Translations under genes and position numbers: made by a program | Notes under the pieces: model-generated | What the model was told of the DNA's origin: nothing | What the model saw: the letters and a program-made list of their open reading frames with translations, nothing else | Databases searched by the model: none | Shown: positions 26,680-36,412 of the stretch, in pieces | Layout of the letters: each line of letters opens with the position of its first letter | Numbering within the stretch: the stretch's first letter is position 1 | Assembly: GCF_009617875.1 (NCBI RefSeq) | Contig: NZ_BLAV01000001.1 | Coordinates: 3,844,001 to 3,908,000 of the forward strand | Length of the DNA stretch: 64,000 bases | Direction of reading: 5' to 3' | Source of the DNA: Prolixibacter sp. NT017 | GTDB lineage: Bacteria; Bacteroidota; Bacteroidia; Bacteroidales; Prolixibacteraceae

Positions 26680-28071
26680 CTAGTTAGCCACGATCGCTTT
26701 TATTTCATCCATAATTTTCTCTGCCAGCGCTTCCGCTTTTTCCATGCTTTTGCCTTCGGAATAAACCCGGATAATCGGCTCGGTGTTCGACTTGCGCAAA
26801 TGCACCCATTCGTCGGCAAAATCTATTTTTACACCGTCGACATCAGTCACCTGCTCGTGCTGGTATTTTGCTTTCATAGCAACCAGTACGGCATCCACAT
26901 CGATATCAGGTGTCAGTTCAATCTTATTCTTTGATATGAAATAGTTGGGATATTGCGCCCTCAACTCCGAACATTTCTTGCCTGATTTTGCCAGATGCGT
27001 CAGGAACAGACCAATACCCACCAATGCATCGCGGCCGTAATGACTGGCCGGATAAATAACTCCGCCATTTCCTTCACCACCGATAACCGCTCCGGTTTCT
27101 TTCATCAATGTAGTAACATTCACTTCGCCAACAGCCGAAGGCGCATATTTACCATTGTGTTTTTCGGTGATATCGCGCAGTGCCCTTGAAGAAGACAAGT
27201 TGGAAACCGTATTGCCGGGTGTTTGCCCCAGCACATAGTCGGCAACCGCCACCAAAGTATATTCTTCGTTAAACATGCTCCCATCCTCGTTGATGATGGC
27301 CAGGCGATCGACATCCGGATCGACCACAAAACCGATATCCACACCTTTTTCCCGAATAATCGCCGAGGTCTCCTGCAGGTTCTCCGGAATCGGTTCGGGC
27401 GTGTGAGCAAAATGTCCATGTGGCTCGCAGTTAATTTCAACCACGTCGACCACGCCCAGAGCTTTCAACATCGCCGGAACAGCAACGCCGCCAACCGAGT
27501 TGACTGCATCGACAGCTACTTTGAATTTCGCTGCCCGGATGGCTTCCACGTCCACCAAATCGAGATCCAGCACGTGCTGAACATGATATTTGGTGTAATC
27601 CTTCACCGTCTCCACTCCCAAATCATCCACTTCAGCAAAATAAAAATCTTCTTCCTCAGCAATACTCAACACCAACTTACCGGCTGCATCATCGAGAAAT
27701 TCGCCTTTATTATTCAGCAATTTCAACGCATTCCATTGCTTAGGATTATGGCTGGCTGTCAGAATAATTCCACCGTCAGCATTTTCTGCGGTAACCGCCA
27801 ATTCAGTAGTCGGAGTTGTCGCCAGACCGATATTAATGATGTCAGCTCCCATTCCCTGCAGAGTTCCGGACACCAACGAATCAACCATCTTCCCCGAGAT
27901 TCGGGCATCGCGACCGACAACAATGCGCAGTTTACCTTTGCCTGTTTGGTTGTTCTTCGCCCACGTACAATAAGCAGCCGTAAATTTCACCACATCGAGC
28001 GGACTTAATCCCTCGCCGGGCACTCCACCAATGGTGCCCCGTATTCCTGAAATGGATTTAATCAGTGTCAT
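26680..28071 (-). CDS. glmM: Phosphoglucosamine mutase (alpha-D-phosphohexomutase family)
   Basis: 463 aa, normal family length. The phosphoserine loop is ILTASHNPKQWNA (S107), the metal-binding loop VVDPDVDRLAI (about 245-255), the sugar-binding loop GGEGNGG, and the C-terminal phosphate-binding RKSNTEPIIRVY. In Bacteroidota this form is normally annotated GlmM, converting glucosamine-6-phosphate to glucosamine-1-phosphate for peptidoglycan and LPS. A phosphomannomutase/phosphoglucomutase role is the main alternative. It is monocistronic with its own terminator. About 290 bp separates it from mdh and holds only the mdh promoter and this terminator. Confidence 0.88.
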   Translation of the reverse strand: MTLIKSISGIRGTIGGVPGEGLSPLDVVKFTAAYCTWAKNNQTGKGKLRIVVGRDARISGKMVDSLVSGTLQGMGADIINIGLATTPTTELAVTAENADGGIILTASHNPKQWNALKLLNNKGEFLDDAAGKLVLSIAEEEDFYFAEVDDLGVETVKDYTKYHVQHVLDLDLVDVEAIRAAKFKVAVDAVNSVGGVAVPAMLKALGVVDVVEINCEPHGHFAHTPEPIPENLQETSAIIREKGVDIGFVVDPDVDRLAIINEDGSMFNEEYTLVAVADYVLGQTPGNTVSNLSSSRALRDITEKHNGKYAPSAVGEVNVTTLMKETGAVIGGEGNGGVIYPASHYGRDALVGIGLFLTHLAKSGKKCSELRAQYPNYFISKNKIELTPDIDVDAVLVAMKAKYQHEQVTDVDGVKIDFADEWVHLRKSNTEPIIRVYSEGKSMEKAEALAEKIMDEIKAIVAN

Positions 28072-28357
28072 AAAAGTGGATTGTTTTGGATTGAATGAGC
28101 AAAATTGCCGAAAAAGGCTTTCATTTCAAAGAAAAAACGGGCTTCCATATCACCATATCACCGAACAGTGGTCCTACTTCAATAGAGACGAATCTTCCGG
28201 GAAAGAACGTTCAACAACCTAACTGATTGATTTACTTTTTATTCCATTACATATTATTTTCATGTTAAATACATTTAATCGCCATAGTTATTACCGTGAT
28301 ATCCGAATTTTTTCGAACTTTGCACCGATTTTTAAACAGTTCACAGAACATACTGAA

Positions 28358-29716
28358 ATGATGAAAAAAGAAAGAGGACAGGACCGCCCACAAAAGCGGA
28401 CCGTCGGAGGAAGAAGCAGTAACCGTATAGGCACAAACAAAGGTACCGAGCGAGTTGGAAAGCGCAAACGGATTGCAGGAGCAACAGGCTCAACAAACAG
28501 CAACAGACCTGGTCGATTCTCAGGCCCCAGAGATGCTGAAAGAAGTGAAAGACCCAGTCGTTTCTCAAGACAGGGAAGCACGGAAAGAAGCGAAAGACCC
28601 AACCGACATTCAGGAACTGAAGGTCCGGAAAGAAGAGGAAATCCAAAGCATTTTTCAAGAACTGAGCGCCCCGAAAGAGGTGAACGTCCCAATCGTTTTT
28701 CCAGGAACGAAGGTTCTGACAGGAGTGAATATTCCGATAGAAGAGATTCTCGCTTCGGACGCGATAACCGCCGCTCTGATAATTCCGGTTACCGCAAAAA
28801 CGATCGTTTTTCAGGAAGAAATGAAGAAAGAGGAGACCGTCGCCAAAGAAGAGACGGTGGAAGAGGTGTCGAACGCCCCGATTCCGATCGCTACCTGAAT
28901 AAGGACGGAAAAGTTATCCGCGGCCGGTTTGGTGAAAAAAACCTGCGAAACACACGCGCCGGTCGGACAGACCGCATACAGAGTGTCAAGCGGGAAGATG
29001 ACGGCAGTATTCGCCTCAACCGTTTTATTGCCAATGCCGGCATTTGCTCACGAAGAGAAGCCGATACCTTTATCGCTTCGGGCGTGGTAACCGTTAACGG
29101 GAAGCCGGTGACCGAGATGGGTGTTCGCGTAAAACCCGGCGACGATGTGCGCTTTAACGGTCAACGCATTTCCGCTGAGCGAAAAGTTTACGTATTACTG
29201 AATAAGCCGAAAGGTTTTGTCACAACCGTAGATGATCCGCACGCGGACAAAACAGTGATGGACCTGGTAAGAAGTGCCTGCCCGGAACGAGTTTATCCGG
29301 TAGGACGACTCGACAAAACAACGACGGGACTGCTGCTTTTCACCAACGATGGCGAAATGACCAAACGGTTGACCCATCCGAAATACAACCGCAAAAAAAT
29401 CTATCACGTTCATCTTGACAAAAACGTCAGCAAAAACGACCTGCAGCAAATTGTCGATGGTGTAACCCTGGAAGACGGATTTGTGGCCGCTGATTCGGTT
29501 AGTTATGTGGAACCGGAAGACAAAAAGCAGGTAGGAATTGAGATTCACTCGGGAAAAAACCGCGTAGTACGACGTATTTTCGCCCATCTGGGATATAAAG
29601 TTGAGAAACTTGATCGCGTCTATTTCTGCGGATTGACCAAGAAAAATCTACCTCGTGGCAAATGGCGCTTTCTATCTGAAGACGAAGTTAACTTCCTAAA
29701 AATGGGCTCATTTTAA
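28358..29716 (+). CDS. Pseudouridine synthase (RluB/RsuA type) with long basic disordered N-terminus
   Basis: 452 aa from the second of two likely starts (MMKKERGQDR at 28358). The ATG at 28262 is disfavoured because a promoter-like segment (GAACTTTG) lies between. Residues ~1-200 are low-complexity Arg/Ser/Glu repeats (RPSRFSR, ERSERPNR, RFGRDNRR). An S4 RNA-binding domain follows (LNRFIANAGICSRREAD, GVVTVNGKPV). The catalytic domain has VGRLDKTTTGLLLFTNDGE with D319 as nucleophile and the late motif GKNRVVRRIFAHLGY. It isomerises uridine in rRNA, probably 23S. The basic tail probably binds RNA and is a Bacteroidota peculiarity. Confidence 0.92.
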   Translation: MMKKERGQDRPQKRTVGGRSSNRIGTNKGTERVGKRKRIAGATGSTNSNRPGRFSGPRDAERSERPSRFSRQGSTERSERPNRHSGTEGPERRGNPKHFSRTERPERGERPNRFSRNEGSDRSEYSDRRDSRFGRDNRRSDNSGYRKNDRFSGRNEERGDRRQRRDGGRGVERPDSDRYLNKDGKVIRGRFGEKNLRNTRAGRTDRIQSVKREDDGSIRLNRFIANAGICSRREADTFIASGVVTVNGKPVTEMGVRVKPGDDVRFNGQRISAERKVYVLLNKPKGFVTTVDDPHADKTVMDLVRSACPERVYPVGRLDKTTTGLLLFTNDGEMTKRLTHPKYNRKKIYHVHLDKNVSKNDLQQIVDGVTLEDGFVAADSVSYVEPEDKKQVGIEIHSGKNRVVRRIFAHLGYKVEKLDRVYFCGLTKKNLPRGKWRFLSEDEVNFLKMGSF

Positions 29717-29786
29717 GGCAGATTTTCATTTTTCGTCTATCTTAGTGTAATTCAAACTTCACAGGTAAGACTTATACTTTAGCAAA

Positions 29787-30275
29787 TTGGATCGGGAATT
29801 TCTGCGAAAAATATCTGATAATCAAGGGATCATTCATAAGGTCACAGGAATTTACTGTGATAATCCCGAGGATCGAAAAGATCTTTTTCAGGAAATCCTG
29901 ATTCAGCTATGGAAGTCGTACGAATCCTTCCGTAACGAATCGAAATTCTCCACATGGATGTACCGCGTTGCTCTGAACACGGCCATCACGGCTTTTAAGA
30001 AGGCATCGCGTCATCCGTTGGGCAACCAGGTTGAGTCAGTTAATTTTCAACTGACTGCGGAAGAGTACGACTACGAATTTGAAGAAAATTTAAAATTGCT
30101 CCATAAAGCGATTGAACAGTTGACAGGGGTGGAAAAATCAATCATTTTGCTTTATCTGGAGGACAAAAAATACGAAGAGATAGCTGAAATTACGGGAATT
30201 ACCCAGAATTACGTCCGGGTGAAAATGAACCGTATCAAGAAAAAACTGAAAGCGATTTTAAACGTGGACGCCTGA
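29787..30275 (+). CDS. ECF-type RNA polymerase sigma factor
   Basis: 162 aa. Region 2 is visible as DNPEDRKDLFQEILIQLWKSYESFRNESKFSTWMYRVALNTAI and region 4 as IILLYLEDKKYEEIAEITGITQNYVRVKMNRIKKKLK, with the helix-turn-helix near the C-terminus. The start codon is TTG at 29787; no ATG gives the region-2 N-terminus. A TATACTTTAG stretch just upstream suggests an almost leaderless message. It overlaps the next gene by 1 bp (TGATG), so that membrane protein is likely its regulator. Confidence 0.88.
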   Translation: MDREFLRKISDNQGIIHKVTGIYCDNPEDRKDLFQEILIQLWKSYESFRNESKFSTWMYRVALNTAITAFKKASRHPLGNQVESVNFQLTAEEYDYEFEENLKLLHKAIEQLTGVEKSIILLYLEDKKYEEIAEITGITQNYVRVKMNRIKKKLKAILNVDA

Positions 30276-30955
30276 TGGAACTATCCGAACTGAAAACAGC
30301 GTGGAAGAAAGTGGCCGATCGCTCGGCTGATGAAAACAGGCTTGAAGAAGACCAGCTCAGGGAAATTTTGTCTAATCGGGGCAAAGGCATTATTTCCCGG
30401 CTCGACCGGAATGTAAAGATCGGTTTTGGCCTGCTGGCACTCTTCATATTACTAACTTTCATCGATAAGCTGCTACCCAATTCGATACTGAACAATGGCC
30501 TGTTCGAAGAGGTACCTCAACCACCAGCCTGGTTATTGTTCTCCGGATGGATTGTCAGCATTTTCATTGCCTTTACTTTTATCTCATTTGCCTGGAAATA
30601 TTACCGGGTAAACGTCCCGCACCTGGCTGCCGACCACTTACCCACAGCACTCAACAAGTTGCTGATTGTTTTGGGGACCTTCAAAAAACAGTTCTACCTG
30701 GCACTTTTTCTGTTCATCTTCGAGGCGGGCCTCTCCTTTGCCATCGGAATGTATCATGGGTATACTTCTGTGAGTGAAACGCTGGGAGATTCGTTCATGC
30801 TGGTCGCATTGGTTATCATTATCATGCTATTCATCCTCGGCGTTTTTGTCGCTATTCTTACCTTTATATTCCACCTGGGATTCAAAAACCTTTACGGGAA
30901 ATATCACCAACAACTGAAGGACACCCTTCATGAGCTTAACGAACTCGAAGATTAA
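30275..30955 (+). CDS. Membrane protein coupled to the ECF sigma factor (putative anti-sigma factor)
   Basis: 226 aa. An N-terminal cytoplasmic stretch of about 50 residues (ELKTAWKKVADRSADENRL...) is followed by about four membrane helices: GFGLLALFILLTFID, WLLFSGWIVSIFIAFTFISF, LALFLFIFEAGLSFAIG and LVALVIIIMLFILGVFVAIL. The tail is charged. Start and sigma stop overlap by one base. The Bacteroidota arrangement of ECF sigma plus membrane protein suggests that it sequesters the sigma factor, but no named anti-sigma domain is recognisable. The 3' end overlaps the next gene by 26 bp. Confidence 0.7.
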   Translation: MELSELKTAWKKVADRSADENRLEEDQLREILSNRGKGIISRLDRNVKIGFGLLALFILLTFIDKLLPNSILNNGLFEEVPQPPAWLLFSGWIVSIFIAFTFISFAWKYYRVNVPHLAADHLPTALNKLLIVLGTFKKQFYLALFLFIFEAGLSFAIGMYHGYTSVSETLGDSFMLVALVIIIMLFILGVFVAILTFIFHLGFKNLYGKYHQQLKDTLHELNELED

Positions 30956-33377
30956 CCGAATTATTAGATTAGTCATCACCGGGTGGACCTTATTGCTTGC
31001 CCTACCGTTGCATGCCCAAACTATCTCCGGACGGGTGTTCGATGAAGAAACGGGTGAACCCCTTCCTTTTGTCAATATCGTGTACAATTCCCGGCAGGAA
31101 GGAACGGTAAGCAACATCGACGGCTACTTCACTGTCCCTTCTGCGAAAGCGGCCTACCTTCGGGTGAGTTACATGGGCTACCGCACGCAGTACCTCGACA
31201 AACAACATTTGCTGCAAAAACCTCTGCTTATTCGCTTGCTGCCAACCGAAATCCAACTACAAGCTGTAAATGTCTTTCCCGGAAAGAATCCGGCTGAGAC
31301 CATTATGGAGAAAGTTCTCCGTAACCGGAAACAAAACGATCCTGATGAATTGAATGGATATCGCTACACCGCTTACAATCGTTTCTGGATTACTACCGAA
31401 CGAACGAAAAAAACACTGTTCCCGACTGACACAACTGCCATTCGGTTACTTCAACGCTCGAAGAAACAACACCTTTTTTTGATAGAAACCGTTAGCCGAA
31501 AGAATGCTGAAAAGCCAAATCGCGAACATGAAGAGATTTTGCAATCCCGTGTATCCGGAATTCAGAATCCGTCGTTCATGCTGCTGGCAACACAATTGCA
31601 ATCCTTTTCCGTTTACCGGAATCAGTTCCAACTGCTCAACCAGGAGTTCCTATCACCGCTTAGCCGGAATGCCATCCGGAATTACCTGTTCCTGCTGCGC
31701 GATACACTTTATTCACCGGAAGGTGACTCGCTTTTCGTAATTTCCTTTCAGCCGAGAAAAAACAGAAATTTCAACGGGATGACCGGAACACTGCACATCA
31801 ACAGTAATGGTTACGCCGTGGAGACGTTTCTTTCACGACCTGCGCATATAGAGAAAGGCACGCCGGAAATCAACATCCGCCAAAAATATAACCGCCTGCC
31901 TGATGGACACTGGTTCCCACTGGAACTGGACACTGAACTGAAATTCCATCTGAACGAATTGCCCGGCGCCAAATCGTCGGACAGTACGCTAAACAAAGTA
32001 CAGCTAGTCGGAAAAAGCCGAACATACCTGATGCAGCGGGAGGCAAATCCCGTGTTTACAGCGAAGGATTTTCCGAAAAATGCAGTTACCTTTTCAGGAG
32101 ACAAACAACCGCTGCCGGCCAATTTGCAGCAATTCCGGGAAAGTCATACCAGTCCGCTCGACGTCGAAACGTACCGGGTAATCGACAGCCTGGGACGGGC
32201 GAGCCATTTGGAGCAAAAATTGCAAACCTTCAAATCCGTCATCAATGGAAAAGTACCGCTGGGACCGATCGACTGGGACTGGAAACGACTGGTGAGTTAC
32301 AACCGTTACGAAGGCCTCAAGTTGGGCCTTGGGCTCGAAACCAATTCCCGGCTTTCCCGCTATTTCAGCGTTGGAGGATACGGAACGTACGGCTTTCAGG
32401 ATAAAGAAATACGCCATGGCGAGCTGCTGAACTTGTTTCCATCCGGCTACCGTGATTTGCGATTGCAGTTCAGCTACCAGGATGAAAACATGGAAATCGG
32501 CAGCAATGATTTTCTGGAAAAACGGGATTTGTTTCAGCCGGAATTTTTTCGCGACCTCCTCATACGACACATGTATGCCACCCGTCGCTACTCGGCCAAA
32601 TTCCTGTTCCGGCCGTTGCAAACATTCAAAATTCAGCTGACTGGTGACGCTTCCGACAACCGATTCAGTGTAATTGGAGCTGATTCCGTTCAGAAATATA
32701 AACTCAGTCGCGTTGGTATTCAGTTAAGGTTTGCTCCGGGCGAAAAAACCTACAAAGCACCCGACGGCATCTATACTTTCAAGCCGGCAGCAAGTGAGTG
32801 GTTCATGAATGCTTATCGTGGTGTTTCGTGGCTCGACGGGCAATATTCGTATACCAAACTGGAGCTGAAAGGCCGGATGAAATTCATGCTGACGCCTTCC
32901 GGTACAACATATCTCACAATTAAAGCTGGAGACGTAACCGGCGATGTTCCTTACCCGGAACTGTTCAACGGCAATGGAAGTTACACATCTAACTTTGCGT
33001 TACTGGCCCCCTACTCTTTTGCGACCATGCGCATGAATGAGTTCACCTCTAACCAATATGCCGCTGTTTTCATCCGGCAAAGTCTGGGCAAACTGTTCAT
33101 GCATAGCAACACGGGATTTCACCCGGAAATCCTGCTGGTTCAAAATGCCGGAATTGGAAAACTGGACGACAAGTACCGAAATGCTTACCAACCGTCCCCG
33201 GTCGATTTTCGCAAAGGATACCTGGAGTCCGGACTCGAACTGGATAACCTGTTACCAACGGGCTTGCTGAGTTATGGTCTGGGTGTTTATTACCGTTATG
33301 GTCCTTATGCATTGCCCAATTCTTCTGATAACTGGGCATTCAAAATCGGGCTGTTTCTGAATTTCCAAAAACAGTAA
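30930..33377 (+). CDS. DUF5686 protein with carboxypeptidase-regulatory-like domain
   Basis: 815 aa. A signal peptide (about 1-30, ending LPLHAQ) is followed by a carboxypeptidase-regulatory-like Ig domain (TISGRVFDEETGEPLPFVNIVY ... SYMGYRTQYL, about 30-110). The rest is a long beta-rich DUF5686 region with repeated aromatic beta-strands to the C-terminus GLFLNFQKQ, typical of a large outer-membrane barrel. Family function is unknown; homologues are sometimes grouped with TonB-linked or surface proteins. It overlaps the anti-sigma-like gene by 26 bp, so it may be the sigma factor's target or part of its envelope-stress operon. Confidence 0.82.
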   Translation: MSLTNSKINRIIRLVITGWTLLLALPLHAQTISGRVFDEETGEPLPFVNIVYNSRQEGTVSNIDGYFTVPSAKAAYLRVSYMGYRTQYLDKQHLLQKPLLIRLLPTEIQLQAVNVFPGKNPAETIMEKVLRNRKQNDPDELNGYRYTAYNRFWITTERTKKTLFPTDTTAIRLLQRSKKQHLFLIETVSRKNAEKPNREHEEILQSRVSGIQNPSFMLLATQLQSFSVYRNQFQLLNQEFLSPLSRNAIRNYLFLLRDTLYSPEGDSLFVISFQPRKNRNFNGMTGTLHINSNGYAVETFLSRPAHIEKGTPEINIRQKYNRLPDGHWFPLELDTELKFHLNELPGAKSSDSTLNKVQLVGKSRTYLMQREANPVFTAKDFPKNAVTFSGDKQPLPANLQQFRESHTSPLDVETYRVIDSLGRASHLEQKLQTFKSVINGKVPLGPIDWDWKRLVSYNRYEGLKLGLGLETNSRLSRYFSVGGYGTYGFQDKEIRHGELLNLFPSGYRDLRLQFSYQDENMEIGSNDFLEKRDLFQPEFFRDLLIRHMYATRRYSAKFLFRPLQTFKIQLTGDASDNRFSVIGADSVQKYKLSRVGIQLRFAPGEKTYKAPDGIYTFKPAASEWFMNAYRGVSWLDGQYSYTKLELKGRMKFMLTPSGTTYLTIKAGDVTGDVPYPELFNGNGSYTSNFALLAPYSFATMRMNEFTSNQYAAVFIRQSLGKLFMHSNTGFHPEILLVQNAGIGKLDDKYRNAYQPSPVDFRKGYLESGLELDNLLPTGLLSYGLGVYYRYGPYALPNSSDNWAFKIGLFLNFQKQ

Positions 33378-33451
33378 TCAGATATATTGTTAAGACAAAA
33401 TGAATATTCTTCCGGCTACCGATAACCGATGCCGGGATAAAGCGATATTAT

Positions 33452-33459
33452 TATCTTTG
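33452..33459 (+). promoter_or_regulatory. -7 element of era
   Basis: TATCTTTG, about 28 bp before the preferred era start at 33487; it supports that start against the in-frame ATG at 33400. Confidence 0.55.
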
Positions 33460-33486
33460 TACCAAAATTTTAAGAAGAGTAAACGT

Positions 33487-34371
33487 ATGGGACATAAATC
33501 CGGATTTGTCAACATTATCGGAAATCCGAATGTAGGAAAATCAACCCTAATGAACGCGATGGTAGGTGAAAAGCTATCCATCATCACGTCGAAGATGCAG
33601 ACAACGCGTCACCGCATCAAGGGAATTGTGAATGGCGAGGATTTCCAGATCATCTACTCCGACACGCCCGGTATCCTGAAACCAAATTATAAGTTGCAGG
33701 AATCAATGATGAAATTTGTATCGACGGCTCTCGTCGATGCGGATATCATCTTATATGTCACCGACGTTGTGGAAGATTTCGAAAAAAATATTGAATACAT
33801 TGAAAAGATTCGACAAAACGATATTCCGATTCTGGTTTTAGTGAATAAAATCGATCTCTCGAATCAGGAAGAGGTGGAAAAAAAGATGACTCGCTGGCGT
33901 GAATTGCTACCCAACGCTGAAGTTTTTCCTATTTCAGCCACTGAAAATTTCAACATGGATGTTGTTTTCGATCGCATCTTGAAATTGTTGCCTGAAGGAC
34001 CTCCCTTCTTTCCAAAAGATGAATTGACTGACCGGAACGAACGCTTCTTCACGCAAGAGATTATTCGTGAGAAAATCCTGTTGAACTATCAGAAAGAGGT
34101 TCCTTACTCGGTGGAAATCGAAGTAGAGTCATTCAAGGACGAAGAAAAAATTCTTCGCATTGATGCCGTAATTTATGTGGCCCGCGACAGTCAGAAGGGA
34201 ATCATCATCGGGCACCAGGGGAAAGCCCTGAAAAAAGTGGGAACCGAGGCCCGCAAGGACATGGAAGAATTCTTCGGGAAAAAAGTATTTTTGCAGCTTT
34301 ACGTGAAAGTCGCCAAAGAATGGCGCGATAAAGAGAATATGCTGAGAAACTTCGGATACGAGTTTCAATAA
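33487..34371 (+). CDS. era: GTPase Era
   Basis: 294 aa from MGHKSGF (ATG at 33487). An earlier in-frame ATG at 33400 lies upstream of the promoter. G1 GNPNVGKST (12-20), G3 SDTPGIL, G4 NKID and the C-terminal KH domain (DAVIYVARDSQKGIIIGHQGKALKKVG) are all visible. Era binds the 3' end of 16S rRNA and checks 30S assembly. It is followed by der after 16 bp, pairing two ribosome-assembly GTPases in one transcript. Confidence 0.97.
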   Translation: MGHKSGFVNIIGNPNVGKSTLMNAMVGEKLSIITSKMQTTRHRIKGIVNGEDFQIIYSDTPGILKPNYKLQESMMKFVSTALVDADIILYVTDVVEDFEKNIEYIEKIRQNDIPILVLVNKIDLSNQEEVEKKMTRWRELLPNAEVFPISATENFNMDVVFDRILKLLPEGPPFFPKDELTDRNERFFTQEIIREKILLNYQKEVPYSVEIEVESFKDEEKILRIDAVIYVARDSQKGIIIGHQGKALKKVGTEARKDMEEFFGKKVFLQLYVKVAKEWRDKENMLRNFGYEFQ

Positions 34372-34387
34372 ACAGGAAGACCATTAA

Positions 34388-35695
34388 ATGAGCAATATAG
34401 TAGCGATAGTTGGACGGCCCAACGTGGGGAAATCGACCCTTTTTAACCGATTAACCGAATCACGGAAAGCCATTGTGGATGATGAGTCAGGCGTAACCCG
34501 CGACCGCCTTTACGGCAAAGTGATTTGGAACGGCGTGGAGTTTTCGATCATCGACACCGGAGGTTATGTTTCCGGCTCCGATGATATTTTTGAAGAGAGC
34601 ATCCGCGAACAGGTGCATGTGGCCATCGAAGAGGCCGATGTCATCATGTTTGTGGTAGACGTCGAGAGTGGCATTACCGATTTGGATGAGTCGGTCGCAC
34701 AAATGCTACGCCGGGTAAGTAAAAAGGTGGTTCTGGTGGCTAATAAAGTCGATAATCACCAACGTGCTCTCGAGGCGGCAGAGTTCTATGCGCTCGGTCT
34801 GGATGAAGTATATACTGTTTCTTCCGTGAATGGTTCCGGAACCGGAGACCTGCTCGATGCAGTAGTGAATATCCTGCCGAAAGATACAGAAGATGAGGAA
34901 GAGGAAACCATTCCCAAAATTGCCATCGTCGGACGGCCCAACGTGGGAAAATCGTCGACTATTAATACCCTTGTGGAAGAAGAGCGCCACATAGTAACCG
35001 ACATCGCCGGAACCACCCGTGATTCCGTTTCGCAGCGTTACAACAAATTTGGCTACAACTTTATCCTGATTGATACCGCCGGATTGCGAAAGAAGAAAAA
35101 TGTGCGGGAAGACCTCGAGTTCTATTCTGTACTTCGTTCCGTCCGGACTATCGAAGATGCCGATGTGTGTATTCTCCTGCTCGATGCTACGCGGGGTGTG
35201 GAAGGTCAGGATGTAAACATCTTCAACCTGATTGCCCGGAATAAAAAAGGGGTAGTGGTCGCTGTAAACAAATGGGACCTGATTGAGAAGGACAACCACA
35301 CGATGGAGCAATTCCGCCGGAAAGTTCTGGAACGCTTTGAGCCGTATACCGACATCCCGATCGTATTCACGTCGGCAGTAACCAAGCAGCGTATCTTCAA
35401 GGCACTCGAAGAGGCATTGCACGTATACGACAACCGGACGCAACGCATTCCCACTTCAAAATTGAACGATGTTATGCTGAAAGCCATCGAGGCTTATCCG
35501 CCGCCAGCTTACAAAGGAAAATACATTCGCATCAAATATGTTACTCAACTCCCGACGTATTCACCGGCGTTCGCGTTTTACTGCAACCTGCCGCAATATG
35601 TTCGCGACCCGTATAAAAGGTACCTGGAAAATAAAATCAGGGAAAACTTCGATTTCACCGGAGTCCCGATTCAGATATTTATGCGAAAAAAATAG
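34388..35695 (+). CDS. der: GTPase Der (EngA)
   Basis: 435 aa. Two tandem G domains each have a G1 GRPNVGKS (about 8-15 and 183-190), with DTGGY and DTAGL as G3 and NKVD and NKWD as G4. A C-terminal KH-like domain (about 350-435) ends in PIQIFMRKK. Der is required for 50S subunit maturation. It lies downstream of era and is followed after 9 bp by a NUMOD4/HNH protein gene. Confidence 0.97.
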   Translation: MSNIVAIVGRPNVGKSTLFNRLTESRKAIVDDESGVTRDRLYGKVIWNGVEFSIIDTGGYVSGSDDIFEESIREQVHVAIEEADVIMFVVDVESGITDLDESVAQMLRRVSKKVVLVANKVDNHQRALEAAEFYALGLDEVYTVSSVNGSGTGDLLDAVVNILPKDTEDEEEETIPKIAIVGRPNVGKSSTINTLVEEERHIVTDIAGTTRDSVSQRYNKFGYNFILIDTAGLRKKKNVREDLEFYSVLRSVRTIEDADVCILLLDATRGVEGQDVNIFNLIARNKKGVVVAVNKWDLIEKDNHTMEQFRRKVLERFEPYTDIPIVFTSAVTKQRIFKALEEALHVYDNRTQRIPTSKLNDVMLKAIEAYPPPAYKGKYIRIKYVTQLPTYSPAFAFYCNLPQYVRDPYKRYLENKIRENFDFTGVPIQIFMRKK

Positions 35696-35704
35696 CGGCG
35701 AATC

Positions 35705-36304
35705 ATGATTAAAAACTATCCTGGCGAAAAGTGGAAAGAGATAAACATGGAGGAGGGCGCCCTCCGCATGCGTTATGCCATCTCCAGTTACGGCAGGATA
35801 GCCAGTTTTACTGAGTCGCTGAAAAACGATGGAGAACTTCGAAAAGGCGGACTGATTGGCGGTTATCCATCACTTCCTCTTCGCCCTTTCGGGAAACCTA
35901 AAACATTTTACATCCATAAACTGGTTGGCGAATATTTCCTGGAAGAAACTCGTGATGGAAAAACACACATTATCCATCTCGATTACAATAAACAGAATAA
36001 CCACGTCGACAATCTGCGGTGGGCGACCAAATCCGAAATGATCGCTCACCAACAGGCCAATCCGGCCGTGCTGGAAGGACGGGAAAAGAAAAAAGCCCGT
36101 AAAACTCAGAAAGGGCACAAACTGACTTCCACCCAGGTGCTACTCATCAAAAAGAAGATTTTCGATCCGAACCGAAAAACCCGCATGAAGATGATTGCCA
36201 AACAATTTGGCATCAGCGAGATGCAGCTCTATCGTATCAAGTCGGGCGAGAACTGGAGCCACATCAAAGAAGATGAGACTTCAAAGAAAGAAGACAAATC
36301 ATAG
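35705..36304 (+). CDS. NUMOD4 / HNH-type DNA-binding protein
   Basis: 199 aa. The N-terminal NUMOD4-like segment EKWKEIN...YAISSYGRIAS (about 9-40) is followed by an HNH-nuclease-like core FYIHKLVGEYFL ... IIHLDYNKQNNHVDNLRWAT (about 75-115). The usual NH of the HNH motif is IH here. The C-terminus carries a basic region and a helix-turn-helix KMIAKQFGISEMQLYRIKSG. Such modules come from homing endonucleases. Its position 9 bp after der with no mobile-element hallmarks suggests a domesticated DNA-binding protein. Whether it still cuts DNA is uncertain. Confidence 0.78.
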   Translation: MIKNYPGEKWKEINMEEGALRMRYAISSYGRIASFTESLKNDGELRKGGLIGGYPSLPLRPFGKPKTFYIHKLVGEYFLEETRDGKTHIIHLDYNKQNNHVDNLRWATKSEMIAHQQANPAVLEGREKKKARKTQKGHKLTSTQVLLIKKKIFDPNRKTRMKMIAKQFGISEMQLYRIKSGENWSHIKEDETSKKEDKS

Positions 36305-36412
36305 GATTTTCTGCTCCTTCTGCTCTTTTTCGATCCACAATTGGTCTAACAATTTCCATTCTGCCTTGTTGGTTTTAATAAAACCGAGCATTCATTTCAA
36401 AAATATTTTATT

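Noticed and set aside
28455..28898. A 147-codon frame overlapping the pseudouridine synthase N-terminus
   Set aside because: It is a second reading frame of the low-complexity repeat region; the first frame continues into the S4 and catalytic domains.
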